Positions 16,204 through 25,646 are shown, counted from the first letter of the stretch. The stretch is 33,075 bases of DNA from Solirubrobacteraceae bacterium (GCA_016462245.1 JAEMTR010000004.1:1-33075), one strand, 5' to 3'. Notes: a model not told the origin generated them from the letters alone. Program-made: numbers and translations.

Positions 16204-17258
16204 GCGATGCCTACGCCGCTGCCGGCGTGGATACCGACCAATCTGACCTCGCCGTCGACGCGCTGGTTGACGTGCTGCGCACGATTGACCTCGGCCGCCC
16301 GTCACGCTCGATTGTGCGCTCCGGCCACTACGCCAGCGTGCTGAAGATCAGCGACGAATTGGGATTAGCGATGTCGACCGATGGCGTCGGTTCGAAGCTC
16401 GTCCTTGCCGAGCAGGCCGACCGGCTCGAGACGGTCGGGATCGACTGCATCGCGATGAACGTCAACGACATCATCTGCGTCGGCGCTGAGCCGATCGCGA
16501 TGCTCGATTACTTGGCCGTAGAGCAGGCCGACCCAACCGCCCTGGCAAGGATTGGTGAAGGGCTCAAAGTCGGCGCCGAGCAGGCCGGAATCGAAATACC
16601 GGGGGGCGAGGTTGCGGTGCTGCCGGAGCTGATCCGCGGCCACCCTTCGCCGCACGGCTTTGACCTTTGTGGCACGGCGATCGGCACCGTCGTTCCCGAC
16701 AAGATCATTCTTGGCGATGCGATCAACCCCGGCGACGCGCTGGTAGGGCTTCCTTCCAGCGGCGCCCACTCGAACGGCTATACGCTCGCTCGCCGCGTGC
16801 TGGTCGAGGACGGTCCGGGGCTAGATGCGACGCCGGCAGAGCTCGGTGGCGAAACGATCGCCGACGCGCTGCTGGCGCCGACGGTGATCTACGTCAAAGC
16901 GGTGCTGGCGCTGCTGGCGAGCGGAATCGAAGTCCGCGGACTCGCCCACATCACCGGCGGTGGCCTGACGAACCTGCGCCGCCTCGCCCCCGGCCGCGTT
17001 GGCTACTCAATCGAAACTCCGCTACCGGTGCCGCCGGTGCTGGCGCTGATCGGTGAGCTTGGCAAGGTCCCGGAGGACGAGATGTGGGAGGTCTTCAACA
17101 TGGGTTGTGGCCTGGTCGCGATCGTCGCTGAAGCGGACGTCGATGCCGCGGTCGCGATCCTCGCCGCCCACCATCCCGGCGCGGCGCGGGTCGGGACCGT
17201 TACCGACAACGCCGATCAGACGCTCGGGCCTGGTGGAATCGTGGTGGGCGGGAACTGA
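16200..17258 (+). CDS. purM: phosphoribosylformylglycinamidine cyclo-ligase (AIR synthetase)
   Basis: 352 aa, normal family length. It makes aminoimidazole ribotide from FGAM and ATP in purine synthesis. Seen: MSDAYAAAGVDTDQSD at the N-terminus, STDGVGSKLVLA (about 59-70), the ATP-grasping DGVGTK motif, GIDCIAMNVNDIICVGAEPIAMLDYLA (80-106), the glycine-rich E-x-PGG region (about 134-139), GLPSSGAHSNGYTLAR (181-196) and HITGGGLTNLRR (about 248-259). Cytoplasmic dimer. Its ATG overlaps the uppP stop, an unrelated pathway, so the arrangement is a growth-linked operon rather than a pathway operon. Confidence 0.96.
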   Translation: MSDAYAAAGVDTDQSDLAVDALVDVLRTIDLGRPSRSIVRSGHYASVLKISDELGLAMSTDGVGSKLVLAEQADRLETVGIDCIAMNVNDIICVGAEPIAMLDYLAVEQADPTALARIGEGLKVGAEQAGIEIPGGEVAVLPELIRGHPSPHGFDLCGTAIGTVVPDKIILGDAINPGDALVGLPSSGAHSNGYTLARRVLVEDGPGLDATPAELGGETIADALLAPTVIYVKAVLALLASGIEVRGLAHITGGGLTNLRRLAPGRVGYSIETPLPVPPVLALIGELGKVPEDEMWEVFNMGCGLVAIVAEADVDAAVAILAAHHPGAARVGTVTDNADQTLGPGGIVVGGN

Positions 17259-17323
17259 ACGCCACCGATGAGCCGCTCAACGATCATTAGCAAAGCCTTC
17301 ACCAGCCTCGCCACTGAAGCGCT

Positions 17324-18817
17324 ATGAGCTCGCCAGTCGGCACGATCCTCGGTGGCCGCTACGAGATCGACGAGGTGATCGGTCGTGGCGGCATGTCGAC
17401 CGTCTACCGCGCCCATGACCTGACACTCGAGCGTTGGGTGGCAGTCAAGATCATGCACCGTGAGGTGGCTCGCGAGAGTGAGCAGCTCGAACGCTTCCGC
17501 CGCGAAGCGAAATCGATCGCCAAGCTCTCCTCGCCGTACGTCGTCGGCGTCGATGACGCCGACGAGCAGGATCAAACGCCTTACATCGTGCTCGAGTACG
17601 TCGACGGGCAGACGCTGAAGCAACGGATACGCGAGTTCAAGCGGCTTGACATCGCCGAAGCTGTGGCCTTCACGATCGAGATCGCTAGAGGGCTTGAGGC
17701 TGCGCACGAGCGCCAGATCGTCCACCGCGACGTGAAACCACAGAACGTTCTGCTCGACGAGGATGGCGCAGCACGCGTGACCGATTTTGGAATTGCCCGC
17801 CAGCTCAACGACGAATCGCTGACGGCCGATGGCCGCGTCCTCGGCACGACCGATTACGTGAGCCCCGAACAGGCACTCGGCCACGACGTCACGCCGCAGT
17901 CCGACCTTTATTCGCTCGGTGTCGTGCTCTTTGAAATGTTGACCGGCGACGTGCCCTTCCGCGGCGAAAACCAAGTCGCCGTGGCGATGTGCCACGTTCG
18001 TGACGAACTACCTGACGTGCAACAGCTACGGCCTGAGGTCTCAACCGTGCTGGCAACGGTTGTAGACACAGCGACGGCGAAGAATCTCGACGTCCGCTAC
18101 CGCAACGCGGATGAAATGATCATCGACCTCGAAGCGGCGCTGGCCGTCGAAACTGCCCGCAGCGGCCACATCACCGGCGAAGCAACGGCCGTCTTCGAAT
18201 CGCTCCCGCGTGAGACGCGCCAACGCGTCGCCGTCAAGATGTCGCATCCTTGGCGCTGGCTCGCGCTGATCGCTCTGGGAGCTGTGATCGTCGTCGGCGC
18301 CTTCGCCTACCTAGCGAGCACGGCGCAGCGGGGGACCGGCACCGAAAACGCCCGCCCTGGCGACGGTTTGACGGCCGTCTCGCTTAGCGCCAGTTCAGCC
18401 CAGGCATACGATCCGGCTGGCGACGGCGCCGAGCACGACGACGAGGCTGCCTTCGCCGTTGACCGCAGCCCGTCAACAATCTGGTCAACCGAGGATTACC
18501 TGGGTGGCAACCTCGCGAAGCCGGGGCTCGGCCTCGTGATCGATGCCCGTCCGTCGCTGAAAGCGAGGGCGATCGACATCGTCAGCCCAACCCCAAGCTG
18601 GTCGGGCAGAATCTTCGCCGCCAGCGGCAGCGAACCACCGGCCTCGATAGATGATCCGGCTTGGACTGAGGTCGGCCAAGTGCCAAGTGCGACGGCCCGA
18701 ACGCGAGTCCGCCTGACGACCGATGGCAAGGCCTTCCGTTGGTACCTAATCTGGATCGAGCGCTTTGCGCCCAGTCAGAGCATGGTCGAGATCAGCGAAG
18801 TCTTCCTCTACCGCTAG
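17324..18817 (+). CDS. receptor-type Ser/Thr protein kinase with discoidin-like extracellular domain
   Basis: 497 aa. Kinase domain 13-275: GRGGMSTVY (20-28) glycine loop, VAVK with K42, HRDVKPQN (134-141), DFG (154-156), SPEQA and SDLYSLGVVLFEMLTG. A basic juxtamembrane run precedes one helix (311-331). The outer 165 residues start as a Thr/Gly linker and then form a beta-rich unit: FAVDRSPSTIWSTEDY, LGLVIDARPSLKARAIDIVSPT, and at the end RWYLIWIERF and VEISEVFLYR. This resembles the discoidin (F5/8 C-like) domain at the C-terminus of actinobacterial MviN-type proteins, and replaces PASTA repeats. The ligand is unknown; a glycan is inferred from the fold. It lies 65 bp after purM, and its stop overlaps ddl by 4 bp head-on. 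Confidence 0.9.
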   Translation: MSSPVGTILGGRYEIDEVIGRGGMSTVYRAHDLTLERWVAVKIMHREVARESEQLERFRREAKSIAKLSSPYVVGVDDADEQDQTPYIVLEYVDGQTLKQRIREFKRLDIAEAVAFTIEIARGLEAAHERQIVHRDVKPQNVLLDEDGAARVTDFGIARQLNDESLTADGRVLGTTDYVSPEQALGHDVTPQSDLYSLGVVLFEMLTGDVPFRGENQVAVAMCHVRDELPDVQQLRPEVSTVLATVVDTATAKNLDVRYRNADEMIIDLEAALAVETARSGHITGEATAVFESLPRETRQRVAVKMSHPWRWLALIALGAVIVVGAFAYLASTAQRGTGTENARPGDGLTAVSLSASSAQAYDPAGDGAEHDDEAAFAVDRSPSTIWSTEDYLGGNLAKPGLGLVIDARPSLKARAIDIVSPTPSWSGRIFAASGSEPPASIDDPAWTEVGQVPSATARTRVRLTTDGKAFRWYLIWIERFAPSQSMVEISEVFLYR

Positions 18818-19815
18818 AAGCGGTAGCCGCTCTGCTCGCGGTAGCGGGCGAGCGCAATTTCCAGCAGCCGCCCGCAGAGCTCGGGGTATTCGATACCGCT
18901 CTCTTGCCAGAGCCGCGCGTAGACGCTGGTCGTCGTGAAGCCAGGCATCGTGTTCAGCTCGTTGAGCAGAACCTCTTCGCCGTCAACAAAGAAGTCGGCC
19001 CGCGCGAGGCCACTGCAATCGGCTTCGCTGAAGGCGCGTAGCGCAAGCTCGCGGACGCGAGCGGCGGCCGTTTCGGAGATCCGCGCCGGCACAACCAGCT
19101 CCATTCCCCCCGGCGTGTATTTAGCCTCGTAGTCGTACCAACCGCCGGGCGAAGCGCTTTGCAGGACGACGATCTCGCCGGCCACGCTGACCTGCGCCTG
19201 CTCGGCGCTGCCGAGGACTGAGCATTCAACTTCAATGCCACTGCAGGCCGCTTCGACGATCACGCGCGGGTCATAAAGAAAGGCTTGCTCCAGCGCCGCG
19301 CTCAGCTCACCTGCCTCAGCGACGCGGACGATCCCGACCGACGATCCAAGCCGCGCTGGCTTGACGAAAAGCGGAAGGCCGAGCGCCTCAATTTGAGCGT
19401 CGAAGGCAGCCCGGTTGGTCTCGTAACTAGCGCGCGTTAGAGCGACGAAGTTGACCTGCGCGATCGCAAGATGTTCGAACAGCTGTTTCAGCGCCAGCTT
19501 GTCGATGCAGACCGCCGAGGCTCGCACGCCGCTGCCAACGTAGGCGATGTCGAGCATCTCAAGCAGACCTTGAATCGTGCCGTCCTCACCGAACGGGCCG
19601 TGCAGAACGGGAAAGGCGACATCAGCGTCAAGCAGGCCGTGGCCGGGGCGAAGCTCAAGCTCGTTCGCTCCGCAGAACCAGCGGCCTTCGGCGTCGATCT
19701 CAATTTCTCGCAGCTCGTGGCCAGCTCGGCGAACCCCATCGGCAACTGCGGCGCCGCTGATCAGCGAGACCTCGCGTTCCGAGGATCGGCCTCCCGAGAT
19801 AACGGCGACGATCAT
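18814..19815 (-). CDS. ddl: D-alanine--D-alanine ligase
   Basis: 333 aa, an ATP-grasp enzyme that joins two D-Ala for peptidoglycan precursors. Seen: SGGRSSEREVSLISG (8-22), PVLHGPFGEDGTIQG (69-83), YVGSG then SAVCIDKLALK (about 92-110), LPLFVKPARLGSSVGI (about 147-162), the active-site loop YDYEAKY with the tyrosine usual for D-Ala rather than D-Lac products, and LLNELNTMPGFT (about 287-298), the metal-binding end. Its start overlaps the pknB stop by 4 bp, so it is the last gene of the kinase/RodA/PBP operon. In mycobacteria ddl is elsewhere. The stop overlaps the convergent receptor kinase by 4 bp. Confidence 0.95.
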   Translation of the reverse strand: MIVAVISGGRSSEREVSLISGAAVADGVRRAGHELREIEIDAEGRWFCGANELELRPGHGLLDADVAFPVLHGPFGEDGTIQGLLEMLDIAYVGSGVRASAVCIDKLALKQLFEHLAIAQVNFVALTRASYETNRAAFDAQIEALGLPLFVKPARLGSSVGIVRVAEAGELSAALEQAFLYDPRVIVEAACSGIEVECSVLGSAEQAQVSVAGEIVVLQSASPGGWYDYEAKYTPGGMELVVPARISETAAARVRELALRAFSEADCSGLARADFFVDGEEVLLNELNTMPGFTTTSVYARLWQESGIEYPELCGRLLEIALARYREQSGYRF

Positions 19816-21725
19816 CGAGGCCTGCCCCGCAAGCGAGCGCCGCCGGCAGGAGGCGGTTGATAGCGTCCGACGCCGATCGTCACGGTCGAACCGCTCGGCG
19901 CCGAACCGCCGGAAGGGTTCTGCGAGACGACCGTGCCGTCTTGGCTCTCCTCGGAAACGTCGACCCGGTCAACGCTGACCGTGAAACCGGCACTTTGGAT
20001 GTCGGAGATTGCCGAGGCCTCATCTTCGCCAACGGTATTGGGCACCTTGGTCGTTGCCTGCTTCTTGGCGACGACGATCGCGATCGTTGCACCCTTGGCA
20101 GCCTTCGTTCCGGCGCCGGGATCTTGGCGCAAGACCGTTCCCTCAGCCGAGGCCGATTCCTCCGTCGTAACGCTGACGCCAAAGCCGGCGCCGCGCAGCG
20201 TCGCGCTAGCGTCGTCGACGTTCTGGCCAATGACGGCCGGCACTTCAACCGTCTCTTTGCCGCTCGAGACGACAAGCGTCACGGTTGAGCCTCGGTCTAC
20301 CGGCGTACCCTCCGGTGGCAGCGTCTCGATGCTGTCACCACTAGGCACGGTGTCGGATGACTGTTTGCGTATTCGAACTGTGAAGCCAGCATTTTGAAGT
20401 TTCCGCTGCGCCTGCGAAGCCGACATCCCGGCGACCGACGGCACAGCGACCGAGGCGGGGCCGTCGGAGACTGTCAGCGTGATCGTCGAACCTTTGTCTG
20501 CCTGTTCGCCGCCCGGCGGATCCTGGCCGACGACCTGCCCTTTCGGCGAGTCTGATTTCTTGACCACGCTGTCGGTCTTGAACCCGGCCCGGACTAAAAC
20601 CGCCTGCGCCGTTGACTCTTCGCTGCCAACGACGCTCGGAACCGTTGCTTGGTCGGGCTTCAGCAGCAGCAGCAGCAGGATCAGCAGCCCTACGGCGACG
20701 ACGGCGCCGCCAGCGAAAAGCCACCAACGGCGGGTTGGCCCTTGATCCTCGTCGCTACCGCGGTTGGCGTAACCGCCGGAGGCAGCCGCAGCGCCAGCGC
20801 CGGCGCCAGCCGCAAGCGTGTGGCCGCTCATTCCAATCGCCGTCGATTCGCCAACGCCAGCGGCGGTAGCGATCGGGGGCGCTTCGGCAGGCATCGTTCC
20901 GACGCGAGCCTGCTCGAGCGCGTCGATGAACTCGTCGGCGGTCGCGAAGCGCTGCGCCGGATCCTTCGCCAAGGAGCGCATGATCACGGCCTGAAGCTGT
21001 GGGCTGATCGCGGCGTTAATCTCGCATGGCGGCGTTGGTATTTCACTGACGTGCTTGAGCGCAATAGTGACCGCGCTCTCGCCATCGAACGGCACCTGGC
21101 CGGTGACCATCTCGTAGAGGATCACGCCGATCGAATAGAGATCGGACTGCTCGCTAACCGCGTGGCCTTGGGCCTGCTCCGGCGAGAGGTACTGGGCGGT
21201 GCCCATGATCGAGCCGGTCTGCGTCATGTCCGAGGCGCCGGCGCGGGCGATGCCAAAGTCGGTCACGGTCGCTAAGCCGTCGTCATCAACAATCACGTTG
21301 TGAGGCTTGAAGTCGCGGTGAATCACGTTGCGCCGGTGGGCGAAGCGTGCGGCTCGCAGAATCTGCGTCGTCATCTCGATCGCCCAGTCGGAATCGAGCG
21401 CGCCGTACTCGTTGATGATCGCCTTTAGCGTTCGGCCTTGGAGATACTCCATCGCGATGTAATAGGTGCCGTCCCATTCGCCGCGGTCATAGACCGAGAC
21501 GACGTGTTGATGTTGAAGGCTGGCGGCGGCCGATGCCTCGCGTCGAAAACGCTCGACAAACTCAGCGTCCTGAGCAAAACGGCGGTAGAGCAACTTGATT
21601 GCCACTTCGCGATCGAGTTGAAGGTCGGTGGCGCAATAAACGTCGGCCATCCCACCGGAGCCGAGCAGATACTCGACGCGGTAGCGATCGTCGATCGTCG
21701 TTCCTGGCTCGACACCTGTGCTCAT
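19812..21725 (-). CDS. pknB: PASTA-domain Ser/Thr protein kinase PknB
   Basis: 637 aa from the ATG at 21725, which overlaps the pbpA stop as ATGA; a 44-residue longer reading lies inside pbpA and is rejected. Kinase domain 15-275: GSGGMADVY (22-30), K44, HRDFKPHN (136-143), DFG (156-158). The activation loop DMTQTGSIMGTAQYLSPEQA (166-185) has the TQT pair (T168, T170) that is autophosphorylated in M. tuberculosis PknB. An Ala/Gly-rich juxtamembrane part leads to one helix (334-355) and four PASTA repeats (about 358-424, 425-490, 491-556, 557-623), which bind peptidoglycan fragments or lipid II. It controls growth and division by phosphorylating wall enzymes and FHA partners. One oddity is F instead of V in the HRD-x-KP motif. 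Confidence 0.96.
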   Translation of the reverse strand: MSTGVEPGTTIDDRYRVEYLLGSGGMADVYCATDLQLDREVAIKLLYRRFAQDAEFVERFRREASAAASLQHQHVVSVYDRGEWDGTYYIAMEYLQGRTLKAIINEYGALDSDWAIEMTTQILRAARFAHRRNVIHRDFKPHNVIVDDDGLATVTDFGIARAGASDMTQTGSIMGTAQYLSPEQAQGHAVSEQSDLYSIGVILYEMVTGQVPFDGESAVTIALKHVSEIPTPPCEINAAISPQLQAVIMRSLAKDPAQRFATADEFIDALEQARVGTMPAEAPPIATAAGVGESTAIGMSGHTLAAGAGAGAAAASGGYANRGSDEDQGPTRRWWLFAGGAVVAVGLLILLLLLLKPDQATVPSVVGSEESTAQAVLVRAGFKTDSVVKKSDSPKGQVVGQDPPGGEQADKGSTITLTVSDGPASVAVPSVAGMSASQAQRKLQNAGFTVRIRKQSSDTVPSGDSIETLPPEGTPVDRGSTVTLVVSSGKETVEVPAVIGQNVDDASATLRGAGFGVSVTTEESASAEGTVLRQDPGAGTKAAKGATIAIVVAKKQATTKVPNTVGEDEASAISDIQSAGFTVSVDRVDVSEESQDGTVVSQNPSGGSAPSGSTVTIGVGRYQPPPAGGARLRGRPR

Positions 21726-23164
21726 CGCAGCAGCGACTCCATCACAGCTTTGGCGATCGGCGCGGCGTCGGTGCCGCCAAAGCCGCCGACCGTCTTCTCG
21801 ATCGTGACGGCGATCGCGACCTGCGGATCGGATGCGGGGGCAAAGGCGATAAACCATGGCTGCGCAATGTTGTTGATCACGTCGATCTCAGCGGTGCCTG
21901 TCTTGCCGGCGACTTCGATCCCCGAAAGCGCGGCGGCGGTGCCGGTTCCCTCCTCAACGACGCGCTGCATCATTGCCGTCAGCTTCTCGGCGCTCGCCGC
22001 CGACATCACGCGTGAAAAGCGCTGCGGCTTGTTTTCGTAGGCGGTGCGCCCTTCGGGATCGATTGTCCGCGTCGCGATTCCTGGGCGCATCAGGATTCCG
22101 CGGTTGGCGACGGCGCTGGCGACCATCGCCATCTGCAGCGGCGTCGCCAGCAGCTTGTCTTGCCCGATCGAAGCGCGGCCGATGTCGACGCAGCTATCGG
22201 TCGGACTGACGAGCTCACGATTTCCATCAGGCGAGCAATAGAGGCCGCTGGCGAGCCGCTCATCGGCAGGTAAATCGACCGGCACTGGGCTACCGAAACC
22301 AAACCGCTCCATGTAACGACTGATTCGACGCTTACCGACGCGCTCCCCCACCTGCGCCCAAACCGTGTTTACCGATTGCGTAAGAGCTGTTGTGAGATCG
22401 ACCTCACCGAAGCTCTGACCGCCATCGTTGTTGAGCGGAACGCCCGAGATCTCAACTCCGTTGTCGCCGTTGACGGTCGATGTAGGTTCGTAGAGGCCAC
22501 TGTCGATCGCTGCCGCGGCGGTCACGACTTTAAAGGTGGAGCCCGGCGGGTAGAGCCCCGCGGTTGTGCGGTTGAGCAGCGGCGCGCCGGGCGCTGAGTT
22601 CAGCCTCGCCGTCTGTTTTGCGCTGCGCAGAACGTTCGGGTCATAGCTGGGGATCGAAGCCATCACTTTGACGCGGCCGCTGCTCGGGTCGAGCGCGACG
22701 ACGGCGCCCGCCCTACCGGCCAACTGATCAAGTGCGATCTGCTGCGCCTGCGGATCGAGCGCGGTCTGTAGATCATTTCCTTGCTGGCGCTTGCCTTGGA
22801 GCTTGCGCAGCGTCCCCTCAAACCCAGCCGTGCGCCCCGTCAGCTGGCCGTTGTAGAAGCGCTCGAGGCCTGCAGTGCCGGGGTTGAGGAATGAGTAGCC
22901 AACGGTTTGAGCGAAGAGCCCGTTCTCCGGGTAGCGGCGCGCGTAGGTGCCGTCGCCGCGTCGAACAGATCGGGCAAGAACGGTTCCCGTATCGGCCACG
23001 ATCGAGCCACGGGCGATCCGCTGCTGGGCCAGCAACTCGCGTTTATTCTGCGGGTTATCTTGGAGCGCAGCGCGGTCAATCACAGTCCAGCGCGTTGTGA
23101 AGTAGGCGAGCAGTCCGAACAGCACCAGCAGCACCACGAAGACGCGGATGATCGGCTTGTTCAT
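21722..23164 (-). CDS. pbpA: class B penicillin-binding protein (PbpA-like transpeptidase)
   Basis: 480 aa. One N-terminal anchor (about 6-24), a short pedestal without a long dimerisation domain, and a transpeptidase domain (about 150-478) with STFK (209-212; S209 nucleophile), SVN (264-266) and KTGT (421-424). It cross-links peptidoglycan with the SEDS partner RodA encoded just upstream; the two genes overlap by 4 bp. Length and position match mycobacterial PbpA rather than the larger FtsI. Two cysteines (C310, C324) lie in an insert near 305-325 and could form a disulfide outside the membrane; that is inference. Confidence 0.95.
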   Translation of the reverse strand: MNKPIIRVFVVLLVLFGLLAYFTTRWTVIDRAALQDNPQNKRELLAQQRIARGSIVADTGTVLARSVRRGDGTYARRYPENGLFAQTVGYSFLNPGTAGLERFYNGQLTGRTAGFEGTLRKLQGKRQQGNDLQTALDPQAQQIALDQLAGRAGAVVALDPSSGRVKVMASIPSYDPNVLRSAKQTARLNSAPGAPLLNRTTAGLYPPGSTFKVVTAAAAIDSGLYEPTSTVNGDNGVEISGVPLNNDGGQSFGEVDLTTALTQSVNTVWAQVGERVGKRRISRYMERFGFGSPVPVDLPADERLASGLYCSPDGNRELVSPTDSCVDIGRASIGQDKLLATPLQMAMVASAVANRGILMRPGIATRTIDPEGRTAYENKPQRFSRVMSAASAEKLTAMMQRVVEEGTGTAAALSGIEVAGKTGTAEIDVINNIAQPWFIAFAPASDPQVAIAVTIEKTVGGFGGTDAAPIAKAVMESLLR

Positions 23165-24456
23165 CGCCGCGCCTCACGCCGTGCGCGGTCTGAAATCAGC
23201 AGTAGCAGCGCGAGGATCACAAAGTTGGCGACGATTGACGAGCCGCCATAAGAGACGAATGGCAGCGTCACGCCGGTCAGTGGAATCACCTTTGTAACGC
23301 CGCCGACGATCACAAAGACCTGCAGTGCAACGACCGTCGTGAGGCCGGTCGCCAGCAGCTTCGAGAACGAGTCGCGGGCCAGAACGGCTACACGGAAGCC
23401 ACGCTCAATCAGCAGCACGTAAACCAGAAGCAGTGCAATGCCTCCGATCAGCCCTAGCTCGTTGACGATCACGGCGTAGATCAGGTCGGTCTGCGCGGCC
23501 GGCAGGATCGGGCTGTCGCCAACGCTAACTAGGGCTTGGCCGAAGCCCTGCCCCCAGACGCCGCCGTCGGCCTGCGCGAAGAGTGATTGGGCGATCTGGT
23601 AGCTGCCGCCGATCTGCTCGTAGAGCTTTGGATCGAAGGGATGCTGCCAAGCGCTAACGCGGTCGCCGACGTGGCCAACTGTGCTGGCGAAGAACCAGGC
23701 GCCAATCCCAAACAGGCCAAAGCCGACGACCGGGAAGATCAGCCGGTCGGTCGCGACGTAAAGCATTGCCAAGAAGCCGCCGAAGAACATCAGCGATGAA
23801 CCGAGGTCGCGGATGAAGACCAGCATCAGCATTGCCAGCCCCCAAACCAGCAGCAGCGGGCCGATGTGTTTTAGCCTCGGCAGTGTGATGCCAAAGCGCT
23901 TGCGCGAGACCAGCAGCGCGCGCGTATCGCGCAGGTAGCTGGCGAGGAAGATGATGATGCCGATTTTGGCGAACTCGGCCGGCTGAAACGAGACCGGCCC
24001 GAGGCTGATTCCAAGGTAAGCGCCGTTGGCTTGCTGACCGATTCCGGGAATACGCGGCAGCAGTAGCAGCACAATGCTGGCGGCCGCGATCAGGTAGCGG
24101 TAGCGCTCGAGAACGCGGTAGTCGCGCAGCAAGATGATCGTCGCCGCGAAGGCGATCAGCCCGATCACAAACCACTGCGCCTGATCTCGCGCCAGCGTTT
24201 CGTTGAGCCGATAGATCACGACAAGGCCGATGCTGGTAAGCACGGCAACGATCGGCAGTAGGTACGGATCGGCGTCAGGCAAACGGACGCGGATGATCAA
24301 GTGAGCAGCGAAGCAGAGTCCAAGGAAGATCGCGCCATAGGTCAGTGAGAGGTTGTCGAGCTGCGTTCGCTCCTGGAGAAAGACGGCGCCAAAGCCAGCG
24401 ACGATCAGCAGTGAGGCTGGCACTAGGCCCAGTAGCTCGCGATTGCGCGCGTTCAC
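23161..24456 (-). CDS. rodA: SEDS peptidoglycan glycosyltransferase (RodA/FtsW family)
   Basis: 431 aa with about 10-12 helices. SEDS proteins polymerise lipid II into glycan strands. Seen: QPAEFAKIGIIIFLASYLR (about 153-171), the conserved PAE-F-K segment; IRDLGSSLMFFGGFLAMLY, with the D-x-G motif; DSPILPAAQTDLIYAVIVNELGLIGG, the large outer loop with its conserved D-x-I-x-A-x-x-x-E; PFVSYGGSS near the end. By position between pstP and pbpA it corresponds to mycobacterial rodA; FtsW cannot be excluded by sequence alone, because no further FtsW/FtsI pair is in view. Confidence 0.93.
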   Translation of the reverse strand: MNARNRELLGLVPASLLIVAGFGAVFLQERTQLDNLSLTYGAIFLGLCFAAHLIIRVRLPDADPYLLPIVAVLTSIGLVVIYRLNETLARDQAQWFVIGLIAFAATIILLRDYRVLERYRYLIAAASIVLLLLPRIPGIGQQANGAYLGISLGPVSFQPAEFAKIGIIIFLASYLRDTRALLVSRKRFGITLPRLKHIGPLLLVWGLAMLMLVFIRDLGSSLMFFGGFLAMLYVATDRLIFPVVGFGLFGIGAWFFASTVGHVGDRVSAWQHPFDPKLYEQIGGSYQIAQSLFAQADGGVWGQGFGQALVSVGDSPILPAAQTDLIYAVIVNELGLIGGIALLLVYVLLIERGFRVAVLARDSFSKLLATGLTTVVALQVFVIVGGVTKVIPLTGVTLPFVSYGGSSIVANFVILALLLLISDRARREARR

Positions 24457-25646
24457 GGAGAGCTGCTCCCGAGCTGCCCCAGTTCAAGCTGGCGGACCAG
24501 ATCATCGGCGTCGCTGCGCGAGCGCAGGCTGTGCTCGGTAATCGTCGTACGCTCGCTGGCAGGCAGCTGCGAAAGATTGATCCCGGAGATGTAATCCTCG
24601 CGATAGAGGTTGATCCCTAGAGGTAGCTCGTATGGAACTCCTTGGTAGACGCTGACGAAGCCCTCGCGGTCGGCGCCAACGAAATAGATTGCTTGGGAGG
24701 CGAAGTAAATCCCCGAAAGCAGCAGAGCAGCGACGAATAGCGCCAGCACGGTGCCAATTCCCGGCTTCCAGCGGCGCCGGCGCTTAGCGCTAGGCGCGCG
24801 CGGATCGCGCGGCACCCGGCGCTCGACGCTGGCCGCCACTGCCGCCTCGCCAGCAGTCGCTTTTGCGACTGGGAGCTGGCCGACGTCGAGGCCAACCTGT
24901 GTCGCCTCGATCTCGCTTGCGGCTGCGTCGCCTAGCGCTTCGAGCCGAATCAGCACGACCGTGATGTTGTCGCGCCCACCGGCCTCGTTGGCGGCGGCGA
25001 TCAGCGCGCGCGTGGTCGCCTTGAGCGGCTCGTCACGAGCGAGCATCGCGGCTATCTGTTCGTCGCTGATCATCGTCGTAAGCCCGTCGCTGCAAAGCAG
25101 CAGCAGGTCGCCGTCGCGCGCGCCGACCGTCTGAGCGTCGGGCTCAACGACCGACTCCGGCCCCAGCGCGCGCGTGATGATCGAGCGCTGCGGATGATCG
25201 AGCGCCTGCTGCTCCGTCAACTGACCTTGCCGAACCATCTGCTCAACCAGCGAGTGGTCATCGGTCAGGCGCTCGAGCGCGCCGTCACGCCAGCGGTAGC
25301 AGCGGCTGTCACCGACGTGTACCAGCGTCACATCGTTCTCGCCAACGTAGGCGGCAGTGACGGTGGTTCCCATTCCGGCACGCTCATCATCAGCGACCGA
25401 AAGAGCATGGATCTGTGAGTTGGCCTGACGGACGCTTTCGCTTAACCGCTGCTCAACGCTCTCGCCTTGACCGAGGCCGGCAGCGAGAACCTCGATTGCG
25501 GTAGACGATGCAACTTCACCGGCCTGCGCCCCTCCCATTCCGTCGGCGACAGCGAATAGCGGCGCGCGGGCCAAGAAGGCGTCCTCGTTTGCACGGCGCT
25601 GGCGGCCGGTGTCGGTCAGTTCGGCATGTTCGGCAACGCGCAGCAT
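24453..25646 (-). CDS. pstP: PP2C-family Ser/Thr phosphatase PstP
   Basis: 397 aa. Catalytic PP2C domain 5-235: RRANEDAF (17-24), VADGMGG (33-39), HVGDSRCYRWRDG, LCSDGLTTMISDEQI and GGRDNITVVLI, supplying the acidic metal ligands. A linker, one membrane helix (about 295-315) and an outer tail of about 80 residues follow; the mycobacterial protein has the same layout. It reverses phosphorylation by the kinases in this cluster and of the FHA proteins and PBPs. The start overlaps fhaB by one base, and the end overlaps rodA by 4 bp. Confidence 0.96.
   Translation of the reverse strand: MLRVAEHAELTDTGRQRRANEDAFLARAPLFAVADGMGGAQAGEVASSTAIEVLAAGLGQGESVEQRLSESVRQANSQIHALSVADDERAGMGTTVTAAYVGENDVTLVHVGDSRCYRWRDGALERLTDDHSLVEQMVRQGQLTEQQALDHPQRSIITRALGPESVVEPDAQTVGARDGDLLLLCSDGLTTMISDEQIAAMLARDEPLKATTRALIAAANEAGGRDNITVVLIRLEALGDAAASEIEATQVGLDVGQLPVAKATAGEAAVAASVERRVPRDPRAPSAKRRRRWKPGIGTVLALFVAALLLSGIYFASQAIYFVGADREGFVSVYQGVPYELPLGINLYREDYISGINLSQLPASERTTITEHSLRSRSDADDLVRQLELGQLGSSSP

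Noticed and set aside
17216..17995. 259-codon leftward open frame
   Set aside because: It is antisense to the kinase domain of the receptor kinase and to the purM end, and has no recognisable domain. Long antisense frames are common opposite high-GC kinase genes.
21726..21857. 44-residue N-terminal extension of pknB
   Set aside because: It is Arg-rich and lies inside pbpA; the ATG at 21725 gives the normal N-terminus and an ATGA overlap.
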